From positions 17,320 to 81,319 of the forward strand of contig JAAVCC010000009.1 of the NCBI GenBank assembly GCA_014802535.1: 64,000 nt of DNA. Reading direction: 5' to 3'. The stretch is from Bacteroides sp. Its GTDB lineage: Bacteria > Bacteroidota > Bacteroidia > Bacteroidales > Muribaculaceae. The notes under the pieces are model-generated. The model saw nothing but the letters and a program-made list of their open reading frames with translations, searched no databases and was not told the DNA's origin. Shown one piece after another: positions 42,923-52,500 of this stretch. Positions within the stretch are counted from its first letter, which is position 1. Each line of letters starts with the position of its first letter. A program made the position numbers and the translations under genes.

Positions 42923-43588
42923 ATGAAAAAAACTATCATTCTATCTATAATGCTTTCTTGTTTCCTTTCTCTGTTTGGACAGAACGCTCCTAAAAAATAT
43001 AACGAACTCTATTATCAGCGTGCATCTCTTTTTGATGTTCTCCCCGTTAACGAAGACGACATTGTCTTTCTCGGCAACAGTTTGACCCACGGCTGTGAAT
43101 GGCACGAACTTTTTAATATGCCAAACATCAAGAATCGCGGTATAAACGGCGACATCGTCGAGGGTATAATGGATCGTGTTGACCCGGTTGTCAACGGTCA
43201 TCCCAAAAAGATTTTCCTTTTGATCGGAGTCAACGATGTTTCTCACAATTTAACTGCCGACTCGGTTGCAACAGCTATCGGACAGCTCATCGACTACATT
43301 CGTCTTAAAACCCCCGACACAAAACTCTACGTTCAGTCTCTTCTTCCGATCAACAACTCGTTCAAACGCTACAAAGCCATCTTTGGCAAAGAACAGGTTA
43401 TCAGAGACATCAACACTAAAGTCAAAGCGATGGCAAACGAAAAAGGATTTAAATGGATCAACTCACGTCCGATTTTTGCCGACCGTAACGACAATCTTGA
43501 CCCTCAATATACCAACGACGGTCTGCATCTGTTGGGCAACGGATACCTCGCATGGCGCGACTTCCTATACCCCTACGTTGTTGAATAA
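42923..43588 (+). CDS. Exported SGNH/GDSL-type esterase
   Basis: A 221-residue protein with a signal peptide (1-19) and the four SGNH blocks: FLGNSLTHG (Ser53 nucleophile), the Gly in NRGINGD, the Asn in LLIGVNDVS, and the Asp/His pair in NDGLHLLGNGY. It would remove acyl groups such as acetyl from a sugar in the periplasm. O-acetyl groups block muramidases, so a de-O-acetylase role fits the neighbouring salvage genes, but sialate esterases share the same fold. Confidence 0.85.
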   Translation: MKKTIILSIMLSCFLSLFGQNAPKKYNELYYQRASLFDVLPVNEDDIVFLGNSLTHGCEWHELFNMPNIKNRGINGDIVEGIMDRVDPVVNGHPKKIFLLIGVNDVSHNLTADSVATAIGQLIDYIRLKTPDTKLYVQSLLPINNSFKRYKAIFGKEQVIRDINTKVKAMANEKGFKWINSRPIFADRNDNLDPQYTNDGLHLLGNGYLAWRDFLYPYVVE

Positions 43589-43628
43589 TATAAGCTTCGC
43601 CTTAACTAACCGACTCTAATTTAACCGA

Positions 43629-45962
43629 ATGGAAAAACTCCGTACGCTGATTATATTATCGGTAATCACACTTATAGCTCCGCTAAAATCATACCCATCG
43701 CCAAAGTTGAGCACTCCGGCCGACACACTTCGACCAATGTCGGTTGGACTCGTTCTGAGCGGTGGCGGGGCTAAAGGTATTGCGCACATCGGAGTCATTC
43801 AGGCGTTAGAAGACAACAATATCCCCATTGATTATGTCGTTGGCACATCAATGGGGGCTATTGTAGGCGGGCTATATGCTGCCGGTTATACTCCCGCCGA
43901 AATGATGCAGCTCCTTGAGTCAAAAGACTTTGCCAACTGGTCAACCGGACAAATTAATGAGAGTTTGACCTACTACTTCTTCAAACAAGAGCCTACACCG
44001 GCAATGCTTAACGTTTCATTACCAACCCGAAACGATTCTACACGTACATCTTCAATACTACCTTCAAGTCTGATATCTCCATTGCCCATGAACTTTGCGT
44101 TCATGGAACTTTTCTCAGCCTATACCGCTCAATGTAACGGAGACTTCAATAAACTTTTTATCCCCTATCGTTCGATTACATCTGATGTCTATCACAAACA
44201 TAAAATTGTTTGCAGAAAAGGCGATTTGGGTGACGCTATCCGCGCCTCAATGAGTTTCCCGATTGTCTTTCAACCAATTGAGATGGATGGCGTTCTCGTC
44301 TATGATGGCGGAATTTACGATAACTTTCCGGTTGATGTCATGAACACCGACTTTGCACCCGACATGATGATCGGGGTCGATGTTTCTACTCCCGACGGCA
44401 AACCAAAATCAAATGACCTCCTCGAACAACTTGAGGATATGATTATCCAAAACAACGACTATTCTCTACCTCCCAACCTCGGAATAAAACTAAAAATTGA
44501 CCTTAGCCGTTTCTCTCTGCTTGACTTCCAGAAAGCCCCGACAATCTACCAAATAGGATATGACCATGCCATGTCGATGATGGACTCGATATGCTCTCGC
44601 GTCACTTGGCGAACTCCGGCATCTGAACGAAAATTGCGACGTGCCGTGTTCAAATCGTCAACCCCATACGTCCACTTCGATTCCGTAGCCGTCTCTGGTG
44701 GTACGCCACAACAAGACCAATATTTCAAAAACATATTTACCGACACAAAAACCGATACATTCGGACTTCAACACGCCAAGTCGGCATACTATCGTGCAAT
44801 TACCGGTAACAAGCTGCGCAATCTTGTTCCAAATGCCATATATCGACCTAATGACAGCCTGTTTACACTACACCTCAAAGCGACGGTCAAAGACAATCTG
44901 AATGTCGGTTTTGGTGGTTATATTACTTCCACCACCAATTCAATGGTGTTCCTGACAGCCGGATATAATTCATTGGCAAAAAACCATCGCGAGGCTCGGT
45001 TGAATGCCTGGGTCGGACAAAGCTACATGGCGGCTCAACTACTCGGACGAATTTTTTTCAGCTCGGGCAAACCCACATCACTGACAACCGATATTGTTGT
45101 TTCGCGTATGAACTTCAACCAAAGTGTCAGGTTTTTCTATGAGCAAAATCCAACATATCTCACCGATATGCAGGCCTTTGGCAAACTCAGATATGCCCTC
45201 GCTACCGGACGAAATTCAAAAGCTGAAATTACAGCCGGAGGCGGACATCTGTCATATCGATTCTACACAACTTCAACATTCGATTTTCTCAACGAAAAAC
45301 GTAATATTTCATTCTACAACATCGGGCAAGTTGCTCTAAAATGGGAACGTAACACCCTGAATAACAATTCATATCCCACATCCGGCTCAAAATTCAAATC
45401 GTCAATCGCCGGTATGATTGGAAAATATAGCTATCGACCCGCCAACTCTGACGAATCGGCTTATCACAACTCAACTCCATGGGCGCGGGCTGCGCTTAAT
45501 TATCAACTGTACACACCTGTAGGCTCTCATTTTTCAATCGGAGTAGAAACAAACATTGTTGCATCTACCCGTTCGTTACCTTCAACTTATGACCAGGCAA
45601 TTGTAACAGCCGAAGAATTTTTTCCCGCACCATCAACATTCAATTCATTCAATCCCTATATGCGTGGATATAGTTACGCAACAGCCGGAATTGTCCCGGT
45701 TTACATGATTAGCGACAATCTGCAACTGAGAGGTATGGCACACTGCTTTCTTCCATATCAACGCATCAATCGAGGCATCGACATGAAACCTGTCTATGGA
45801 AAACACTTTGCCAACCCTTCATTTTTTGGGGAAATTGCAGCGATCTACAACTTTCCGTTTGCAGCTCTTACAATTTATGGAAGTTACAACGACGCACCTT
45901 CCCGACACTGGAGTGGCGGAATTTCATTCGGGCTCTTTTTCATAGCTCCGAACTTCTTTTAA
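43629..45962 (+). CDS. Patatin-like phospholipase with C-terminal outer-membrane barrel
   Basis: A 777-residue exported protein. The patatin domain (about 35-330) has the oxyanion loop SGGGAKG (44-50), the GTSMG nucleophile elbow (Ser74) and the catalytic DGG (226-228). A linker with a POTRA-like segment follows, and then a long beta-rich region (about 420-777) ending in FFIAPNFF, a terminal Phe as BAM-inserted barrels have. The plan resembles type Vd autotransported lipases (PlpD/FplA). It follows the esterase by 40 bp. Confidence 0.85.
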   Translation: MEKLRTLIILSVITLIAPLKSYPSPKLSTPADTLRPMSVGLVLSGGGAKGIAHIGVIQALEDNNIPIDYVVGTSMGAIVGGLYAAGYTPAEMMQLLESKDFANWSTGQINESLTYYFFKQEPTPAMLNVSLPTRNDSTRTSSILPSSLISPLPMNFAFMELFSAYTAQCNGDFNKLFIPYRSITSDVYHKHKIVCRKGDLGDAIRASMSFPIVFQPIEMDGVLVYDGGIYDNFPVDVMNTDFAPDMMIGVDVSTPDGKPKSNDLLEQLEDMIIQNNDYSLPPNLGIKLKIDLSRFSLLDFQKAPTIYQIGYDHAMSMMDSICSRVTWRTPASERKLRRAVFKSSTPYVHFDSVAVSGGTPQQDQYFKNIFTDTKTDTFGLQHAKSAYYRAITGNKLRNLVPNAIYRPNDSLFTLHLKATVKDNLNVGFGGYITSTTNSMVFLTAGYNSLAKNHREARLNAWVGQSYMAAQLLGRIFFSSGKPTSLTTDIVVSRMNFNQSVRFFYEQNPTYLTDMQAFGKLRYALATGRNSKAEITAGGGHLSYRFYTTSTFDFLNEKRNISFYNIGQVALKWERNTLNNNSYPTSGSKFKSSIAGMIGKYSYRPANSDESAYHNSTPWARAALNYQLYTPVGSHFSIGVETNIVASTRSLPSTYDQAIVTAEEFFPAPSTFNSFNPYMRGYSYATAGIVPVYMISDNLQLRGMAHCFLPYQRINRGIDMKPVYGKHFANPSFFGEIAAIYNFPFAALTIYGSYNDAPSRHWSGGISFGLFFIAPNFF

Positions 45963-46078
45963 CTGCGACTTTTAATTATTGACAGTTATAGACATTTAGC
46001 CTTACTTATCAACAATTGCACACGATTTCACATATTTATAATTGAAATAATCGATTTTTATCCCCAAATTTGCATATC

Positions 46079-46086
46079 TAAATTTG
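46079..46086 (+). promoter_or_regulatory. -7 element for parA
   Basis: TAAATTTG fits TAnnTTTG and lies 29 bp before the parA ATG; a TTTTTA run lies about 20 bp further upstream. Confidence 0.55.
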
Positions 46087-46115
46087 AAAACCTATTCATT
46101 TACTGATATAAAAAT

Positions 46116-46886
46116 ATGGGTAAGATTATCGCTATTGCCAACCAGAAAGGTGGCGTTGGAAAAACAACAACAACCATTAACCTCGGTGCATCTCTTGCTG
46201 CTCAAGGTAAAAAAGTTCTCATTATTGACGCCGATCCCCAGGCTAATGCAACCTCGGGATATGGAATTGATCCACGTTCTTTAACATCGTCAATCTATGA
46301 GTGTCTCGTTGACAATTATCCAATCTCCGGAGCCGAAGTCAACACCTGTGTCGAAAACCTGAAGTTAGTTGGATCAGGTATCGACCTCGCCGGTGCCGAA
46401 CTTGAATTGATTCAACGCCCAAATCGTGAAAGTGTATTGCGCGGTCTCCTGCAACCTGTTGCCGATCAATATGACTTCATTCTCATTGACTGTTCTCCGT
46501 CACTCGGTCTCATCACCGTCAATGCCCTCAACGCTGCCAACTCGGTAATTATACCCGTACAAGCTGAATATTTTGCCCTCGAAGGTATCAGTAAACTACT
46601 CAACACCATCCGCATCATTAAATCAAAACTCAACCCCTCTCTTGAAATCGAAGGATTCCTTCTGACAATGTATGATGCTCGCCTCAAACTCGCAAACCAA
46701 ATTTACGAAGAGCTGAAAAGTCACTTCGGCGACATGGTTTTCAATGCTGTTATTCCGCGTAACATTCGCCTTAGCGAAGCTCCAAGTCATGGTCTTCCCG
46801 CCATTCTTTACGATGCTGAAAGCCGTGGTTCGACATCTCATGTCATGCTCGCCAAAGAACTCATCGCCAAAAACCGAAATAAATAA
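46116..46886 (+). CDS. parA: Chromosome partition ATPase ParA (Soj)
   Basis: A 256-residue ParA/MinD-type ATPase. The deviant Walker [15 protein letters not shown] is at residues 10-23, with [11 protein letters not shown] and the later [11 protein letters not shown]. It moves ParB-bound origin DNA by patterned ATP hydrolysis on the nucleoid. parB follows after 32 bp, as usual. This is the start of the conserved parA-parB-DUF5683-mltD string of Bacteroidales. Confidence 0.95.
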   Translation: MGKIIAIANQKGGVGKTTTTINLGASLAAQGKKVLIIDADPQANATSGYGIDPRSLTSSIYECLVDNYPISGAEVNTCVENLKLVGSGIDLAGAELELIQRPNRESVLRGLLQPVADQYDFILIDCSPSLGLITVNALNAANSVIIPVQAEYFALEGISKLLNTIRIIKSKLNPSLEIEGFLLTMYDARLKLANQIYEELKSHFGDMVFNAVIPRNIRLSEAPSHGLPAILYDAESRGSTSHVMLAKELIAKNRNK

Positions 46887-46918
46887 TACTCTAACATTTA
46901 ATAATCTCTCATCGCTAT

Positions 46919-47830
46919 ATGAAACCTCATCAAGCTCTTGGTCGCGGACTCAATACATTGCTCCAGATGGACGATGTCCCTGCTGCCGGCTCTTCTCTTA
47001 TAAACGAAATTCCCCTCGCTCAAATAACCCCTAACCCCGATCAGCCTCGTTCTTATTTTAGCGAAGAATCTCTCGAAGAACTCGCTTCTTCTATACGCGA
47101 ACTCGGCATCATACAACCACTCTCACTTCGTAAAACCGGACCCGATTCATATCAAATCATTGCCGGTGAACGTCGTTACAGAGCCGCATCTTTAGCCGGA
47201 CTAAGCTCTGTTCCGGCATACATCAGAACTGCCGACGACCTTGCGATGACTGAGATGGCTCTCATCGAGAACATTCAACGTGAAGACCTTAACGCCATCG
47301 AAATCGCTCTTACATACAAAAAACTCATCGAACAATATAATTTAACCCAAGAACGTCTTAGCGAACGTGTCGGCAAAAAACGCACAACGATCTCTAACTT
47401 CCTTCGTCTGCTTAAACTGCCCGCCGAAGTTCAACTTGGCTTGCGTGACAAACGCCTTGACATGGGACACGCTCGCGCACTCCTATCTATCGACGACCCT
47501 ACCGTACAGCTCAAACTCTACAACGAAATTGTAAAAAACGGTCTTTCGGTAAGACGTGTCGAAGAGCTTGCCCGTCAATACCAAGACGACAAAGATAACG
47601 ATACTCTAAAAGAAAAAGAGAAAGAATCAAAAGCTAAATCGTCAATCTACTCATCTCACGATTTTGACATTTTGAAAAAGCACCTCTCCGCCACCTTCAA
47701 TACCAACGTAAACTTCTCGATGGATCGCTCGGGCAAAGGAAAAATTACATTTCCTTTCAATAACGATGAGGAACTTGCAAAATTAATTTGTATCTTTGAC
47801 AATATAAACCAAAATCATACTGAAGAATAA
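46919..47830 (+). CDS. parB: Chromosome partition protein ParB (Spo0J)
   Basis: A 303-residue ParB. The N-terminal CTPase domain has NPDQPRSYFSEESLEELASSI and the GERRYRAA arginine motif. The central helix-turn-helix that reads parS is TQERLSERVGKKRTTISNFLRLLKLP, followed by a charged linker and a C-terminal dimerisation domain. It spreads from parS sites near the origin. No full parS match was found within this window. Confidence 0.95.
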   Translation: MKPHQALGRGLNTLLQMDDVPAAGSSLINEIPLAQITPNPDQPRSYFSEESLEELASSIRELGIIQPLSLRKTGPDSYQIIAGERRYRAASLAGLSSVPAYIRTADDLAMTEMALIENIQREDLNAIEIALTYKKLIEQYNLTQERLSERVGKKRTTISNFLRLLKLPAEVQLGLRDKRLDMGHARALLSIDDPTVQLKLYNEIVKNGLSVRRVEELARQYQDDKDNDTLKEKEKESKAKSSIYSSHDFDILKKHLSATFNTNVNFSMDRSGKGKITFPFNNDEELAKLICIFDNINQNHTEE

Positions 47831-47883
47831 TCCTGTTCTTCGGCATCATTTATTGTTAAAGCTATAAATTTCAGCAAGTTGCA

Positions 47884-48693
47884 ATGATTAGCGCATTTTT
47901 TGAATTTATGTTCAATAAACAGCGACCGACCTCAAAATCGGTCGTTGCAATATGCTGTTTGTTTTTTTTAGTTCCTTTTAACGTTTTTTCAATCGACCCC
48001 ACTCTCCCCGATTCTATTCCTTTAGGTGAACCTTTGACCAAACCCGCTGAAATAGTTCGCGAGGAAATCAAATTTGCCGATGATTCTGCCCAAGTAATAT
48101 CATCCGACACCATTATGGTCGATGAAGGACCTATCGCAACCGCTCAAAAAATACTCCCGGGATCTAAATGGAATCAGGAATGGGTTCCGCGTCATATCGA
48201 ATTTAATCCCGACCCGACCCGAGCCGTATGGATGGCTGCTCTTTTTCCCGGTCTCGGTCAAGTCTATAACCGTCGATATTGGAAACTCCCGATTATCGTC
48301 GGCGGATACCTCGGTCTTGCTTATGGTACCTCTTGGAACAGCACTATGCTGACCGACTATACCAAAGCCTACTCCGACCTCATTGACAACGACCCGACAA
48401 CCAATAGCTACATGAACTTCTTCCCAAACACAACTAAAGAAGAAGACATTGATAAAAACTGGCTAACCAGTACGGTTCGCTCTCAACGAAACTATTTTAG
48501 ACGCAACCGCGACCTTTGCATCATCTGCATGGTTGGCGTCTATCTTCTGGCAATGGTTGATGCATATGTCGATGCGTCACTCGCCCACTTCGATATTTCA
48601 CCCGACCTTTCTATGAATGTAGCTCCCGCTATATTTCAAGATTCCCGGGGACAAAAGCCTGCAATCGGAATGTTGTGGGCATTAAATTTTTAA
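47884..48693 (+). CDS. DUF5683 domain protein
   Basis: A 269-residue membrane protein. A signal-like hydrophobic segment (about 19-36) is followed by a polar stretch, then the DUF5683 core with PTRAVWMAALFPGLGQVYNRRYWK, two hydrophobic helices and a final helix near residues 210-230. The FPGLGQ.YN motif also occurs in small TM2-like membrane proteins. Its role is unknown, but in Bacteroidales it sits between parB and mltD. Confidence 0.85.
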   Translation: MISAFFEFMFNKQRPTSKSVVAICCLFFLVPFNVFSIDPTLPDSIPLGEPLTKPAEIVREEIKFADDSAQVISSDTIMVDEGPIATAQKILPGSKWNQEWVPRHIEFNPDPTRAVWMAALFPGLGQVYNRRYWKLPIIVGGYLGLAYGTSWNSTMLTDYTKAYSDLIDNDPTTNSYMNFFPNTTKEEDIDKNWLTSTVRSQRNYFRRNRDLCIICMVGVYLLAMVDAYVDASLAHFDISPDLSMNVAPAIFQDSRGQKPAIGMLWALNF

Positions 48694-48719
48694 TTTTAAA
48701 ACTATATTAACCGGCATAC

Positions 48720-50384
48720 ATGATGTTTAAAAAATTAGCTCTGACAATTCTGACTACCGTGTCATCAACCCTTGCTGTTGACGCGCTTCCTATTACTATT
48801 CTCGACATTCAGCACACCATATCCGACCCAAATTTGATTTATCCCGAGAGTGTTGAGACCGACGTTGATAAAATGATGAACAACTGGTATCTCAGAAACT
48901 ATGCTTTACTCGATTCGATGACCGACTATCGTAAAACCGTCAATGCAACCGACGCTGAAATCATCGACCGTCTCAGCAAAATACCCGCTGAAATCGAATT
49001 ACCCTACAACTCGATTGTCAGAAATATAATTGACATGTACACCAACCGCCGTCGTTCTTTGGTTGAAAATATGCTTGGCATGAGCCACTACTATATGCCG
49101 ATCTTTGAACAGGCTCTTGAAAAAGAAAACATCCCCCACGAACTCAAATATCTGCCCATTATTGAATCAGCCCTTAACCCTGATGCCGTTTCACGTGCCG
49201 GTGCAACAGGTCTTTGGCAATTCATGGTTCCGACTGCCAAAGGGCTCGGGCTCGAAGTCAACACAATTGTTGATGAACGCCGCGACCCCATCAAATCATC
49301 TGAGATGGCAGCAAAATACTTGAAACAACTCTACTCTATATACAACGACTGGTCTCTTGCAATCGCTGCTTATAACTGCGGACCCGGCAACGTCAACAAA
49401 GCACTTCGTCGCGCCGGTGGCGGCAATAAAAACTTCTGGGAAATTTATCCCTTCCTCCCCGCCGAAACCCGTAGCTATGTTCCAGCTTTCATCGCCGCTG
49501 TATATGTGATGAACTATTATAACCAACACAACATCGCTCCGGCACTTGTTCGACGTCCGATGATAACCGACTCCGTTCACGTAACACGTCGTGTTCACTT
49601 TCAGCAAATCGCCGATGTGCTCGGTATGCCAATCGATGAAATACGCGCGCTCAACCCCCAATATCGTAAGGATATCATCCCGGGCGACATCCACCCCTAT
49701 CCACTCATTCTTCCATCTATGCAGGTTTATGCCTACGTAATCAGCGAAGACTCTATCATTGCTCATGACACTCAAAAATATCAACGCCGACTCACAATCG
49801 AACCGTCCGACGGAACAGTAACTCAGATATCTGATGACGGTGATTATATTGTTACCCAAAAAACTCAATACCACAAAGTACAACGTGGCGAAACATTCTC
49901 TTCAATTGCAAAAAAATATGGGGTGACAGCATCCTCAATCCGCTCAGCTAACGGCATCAAAACTCTTACTCGTGGCAAAACAATCAAAATTGTAACAACC
50001 CAGCGCACTCCACGACCCAAAGATGACCTTGACAAAGCTGTTGAAGAACTTGAACGCAGTCAAATGAACGACACTACCACCCAGTTTGCCGACTCTACTA
50101 TTGTAAACACTGTCAACAAATCGGCTCAACCGGTCAAGACTACTACTCCGGCTCCAAAATCGGCACCAAAACCTGTCGTTAAACCTGCGCCCAATTTCAC
50201 CCCGGCAACCAATACAAAATCTCAGGCACCTGCCAAAACTACTCCTGTAACCATCACCGTTCAACAAGGCGACAACCTCTATCGCATTGCTAAACGCAAC
50301 CATACAACCATTGACAAAATCCGTAGTCTGAACGGTTTGAAAGATGACAAAATCAAAGCAGGTCAAAAACTTAGAGTAAAATAA
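48720..50384 (+). CDS. mltD: Membrane-bound lytic murein transglycosylase D with LysM repeats
   Basis: A 554-residue exported enzyme (signal peptide about 1-23) that cuts glycan strands to 1,6-anhydro-MurNAc ends. The SLT domain (about 135-265) has YLPIIESALNPDAVSRAGATGLWQF with the catalytic Glu, and later IAAYNCGPGNVNKAL. Two LysM motifs come after: HKVQRGETFSSIAKKYGV (about 385-430) and VQQGDNLYRIAKRNHTT (about 510-554), with a Thr/Pro/Ala-rich linker between. Double ATG at the start leaves 48720 or 48723 open. Confidence 0.93.
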   Translation: MMFKKLALTILTTVSSTLAVDALPITILDIQHTISDPNLIYPESVETDVDKMMNNWYLRNYALLDSMTDYRKTVNATDAEIIDRLSKIPAEIELPYNSIVRNIIDMYTNRRRSLVENMLGMSHYYMPIFEQALEKENIPHELKYLPIIESALNPDAVSRAGATGLWQFMVPTAKGLGLEVNTIVDERRDPIKSSEMAAKYLKQLYSIYNDWSLAIAAYNCGPGNVNKALRRAGGGNKNFWEIYPFLPAETRSYVPAFIAAVYVMNYYNQHNIAPALVRRPMITDSVHVTRRVHFQQIADVLGMPIDEIRALNPQYRKDIIPGDIHPYPLILPSMQVYAYVISEDSIIAHDTQKYQRRLTIEPSDGTVTQISDDGDYIVTQKTQYHKVQRGETFSSIAKKYGVTASSIRSANGIKTLTRGKTIKIVTTQRTPRPKDDLDKAVEELERSQMNDTTTQFADSTIVNTVNKSAQPVKTTTPAPKSAPKPVVKPAPNFTPATNTKSQAPAKTTPVTITVQQGDNLYRIAKRNHTTIDKIRSLNGLKDDKIKAGQKLRVK

Positions 50385-50402
50385 CAATTTTATACACGAC
50401 AA

Positions 50403-51251
50403 ATGAATAATGTTATAACTCGTGCAATTTCAGGAACAGCCTACATTCTGATTGTTGTATGCTGTATCATATTTGGGCCATGGTCATTCCTTGGTTTGAC
50501 AATGCTCTTTGCGATATTCGGAGCAATCGAACTGACAAAAATCGACCGTAAGAAATCAGACAACAAGCCACGTCCTGCCGCCGACTGTCTCGACATCTGT
50601 GGCATACTGTTCATGATTGTTTCGGCATCGCTTGCCTCAAACCCTCAAATCGGGCTTGAAAGTATTCCCGCCTTCTTGATTCCATACACATTCTACCTGA
50701 TTTCACGCGCTATAATTGAAATTTATTCAAACGACGATAACCCGATTGCAGCTCTCGGATCGTCGGCTCTCGTTCAAATCTATATCGGCGTACCCCTTGC
50801 TACGTTAAACCTGCTTTATAACATGGTCGGAGCCAATTTAGTGCTTGCTATGTTCATGTTTATTTGGATTAATGACACCGGTGCCTTCTGTGTTGGTTCG
50901 TTGATTGGACGCCGACGCTTGTTTGAACGAATCAGTCCTAAAAAGTCATGGGAAGGATTTTGGGGTGGATTGGTATTCTGCATTGCATTTTCAATACTCT
51001 TTGCCCTCGTATTTGACAAATTCTTCTACAATCTGCCGGTCAATATTTTCATAGCGTTTGCAATAGTAGTTTCTGTGTTTGCCACCTTTGGCGACCTTTT
51101 TGAATCACTGCTGAAACGCTCTGCCGGAGTCAAAGATTCCGGAAAAATAATGCCGGGACACGGCGGTATTCTTGACCGAATCGACTCGCTGCTTATGGTT
51201 GGACCGATTTGCTTCTGTTTTCTACTGATTGCAAAATCATTTTTGAACTAA
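50403..51251 (+). CDS. cdsA: Phosphatidate cytidylyltransferase
   Basis: A 282-residue protein with about eight helices that makes CDP-diacylglycerol, the branch point of phospholipid synthesis. The signature block near the end is intact: LLKRSAGVKDSGKIMPGHGGILDRIDSL, together with the preceding SPKKSWEGFWGG. It begins 18 bp after mltD. Confidence 0.95.
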   Translation: MNNVITRAISGTAYILIVVCCIIFGPWSFLGLTMLFAIFGAIELTKIDRKKSDNKPRPAADCLDICGILFMIVSASLASNPQIGLESIPAFLIPYTFYLISRAIIEIYSNDDNPIAALGSSALVQIYIGVPLATLNLLYNMVGANLVLAMFMFIWINDTGAFCVGSLIGRRRLFERISPKKSWEGFWGGLVFCIAFSILFALVFDKFFYNLPVNIFIAFAIVVSVFATFGDLFESLLKRSAGVKDSGKIMPGHGGILDRIDSLLMVGPICFCFLLIAKSFLN

Positions 51252-51280
51252 TCTGAATTTAAAATATAACATTATATACA

Positions 51281-52450
51281 ATGTCATCACAACAACGCTA
51301 CGACCTCCGAGGTGTTTCAGCTTCAAAAGAAGATGTCCATAACGCCATTAAAAATATAGACAAAGGCCTATATCCTCATGCCTTTTGTAAAATTATACCG
51401 GATATTCTCGGTGGCGACCCGGAATGGTGCAACATCATGCACGCCGACGGTGCCGGCACTAAATCATCACTCGCCTATGCCTATTGGCGCGAAACCGGAG
51501 ACATGAGCGTTTGGAAAGGTATCGCCCAAGATGCTCTGATAATGAATATCGATGACCTGCTTTGTGTTGGTGCAACCGATAATATTTTGCTCTCTTCAAC
51601 CATCGGTCGCAACAAAATGCTGATTCCCGGCGATGTGATTGCCGCAATCATCAATGGCACTGAAGAACTCCTTGCCGAACTTCGTGCCGAGGGGGTCAAC
51701 ATCTACTCTACAGGTGGCGAGACTGCCGATGTCGGCGACCTTGTACGCACAATCATTGTCGATTCGACTGTCACATGCCGCATGAAACGCGCCGATGTCA
51801 TTGACAATGCCAACATCAAAGCCGGAGATGTCATTGTCGGACTCTCTTCATCGGGTCAGGCGACCTACGAAAAAAGCTACAACGGCGGCATGGGTTCCAA
51901 CGGTTTGACCTCGGCTCGTCATGACGTATTCTGCAAAGAAATTGCAAAAAAATATCCCGAAACATTTGACGCTGCAGTTCCCGATGAACTCACCTACTCC
52001 GGATCAGTAAATCTAACCGACAGCGTTCAAGATTCGCCGATTGATGCCGGGAAACTGGTTCTCTCTCCAACCCGCACATATGCTCCCGTTATCAAAGCCA
52101 TCCTTGACAAGATGCGCCATAAAATTCACGGAATGGTTCACTGTTCGGGAGGCGCACAAACAAAGATCATGAACTTTGTACAAGGCAAACACGTTATCAA
52201 AGACAACCTGTTCCCCATTCCTCCCCTCTTCCGTCTCATTGCACGCGAATCAGGCACCGATTGGAAAGAAATGTACAAAGTTTTCAACATGGGTCATCGC
52301 ATGGAAATCTACCTTGACGCCGAATATGCCCAGGATATTATTGACATTTCACGCTCATTCAACATTGACGCGCGCATTGTCGGTCGAGTTGAAGAAGCCG
52401 AGTCAAACCGATTGACTCTCATCACCGAAAACGGCACATTTGAATATTGA
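51281..52450 (+). CDS. purM: AIR synthase (phosphoribosylformylglycinamidine cyclo-ligase)
   Basis: A 389-residue PurM-fold ATP-dependent enzyme of purine synthesis that closes the imidazole ring of AIR. HADGAGTKSSLAY, DALIMNIDDLLCVGA and IYSTGGETADVGD are conserved nucleotide/substrate loops, and GMVHCSGGAQTK matches the late Gly-rich region. This long variant is the one seen in Bacteroidota. The start is 29 bp after cdsA. Confidence 0.9.
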   Translation: MSSQQRYDLRGVSASKEDVHNAIKNIDKGLYPHAFCKIIPDILGGDPEWCNIMHADGAGTKSSLAYAYWRETGDMSVWKGIAQDALIMNIDDLLCVGATDNILLSSTIGRNKMLIPGDVIAAIINGTEELLAELRAEGVNIYSTGGETADVGDLVRTIIVDSTVTCRMKRADVIDNANIKAGDVIVGLSSSGQATYEKSYNGGMGSNGLTSARHDVFCKEIAKKYPETFDAAVPDELTYSGSVNLTDSVQDSPIDAGKLVLSPTRTYAPVIKAILDKMRHKIHGMVHCSGGAQTKIMNFVQGKHVIKDNLFPIPPLFRLIARESGTDWKEMYKVFNMGHRMEIYLDAEYAQDIIDISRSFNIDARIVGRVEEAESNRLTLITENGTFEY

Positions 52451-52500
52451 TTCCCGCCTAACGGTAGATTGCCTGAATTAGATTATTTAAAAGCTCATCT

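Noticed and set aside
49187..49203. Partial parS-like sequence GTTTCACGTG in mltD, 2.3 kb from parB
   Set aside because: Only the left arm and core match the consensus; the right arm is wrong, and the codons fit the conserved SLT motif, so it is probably chance.
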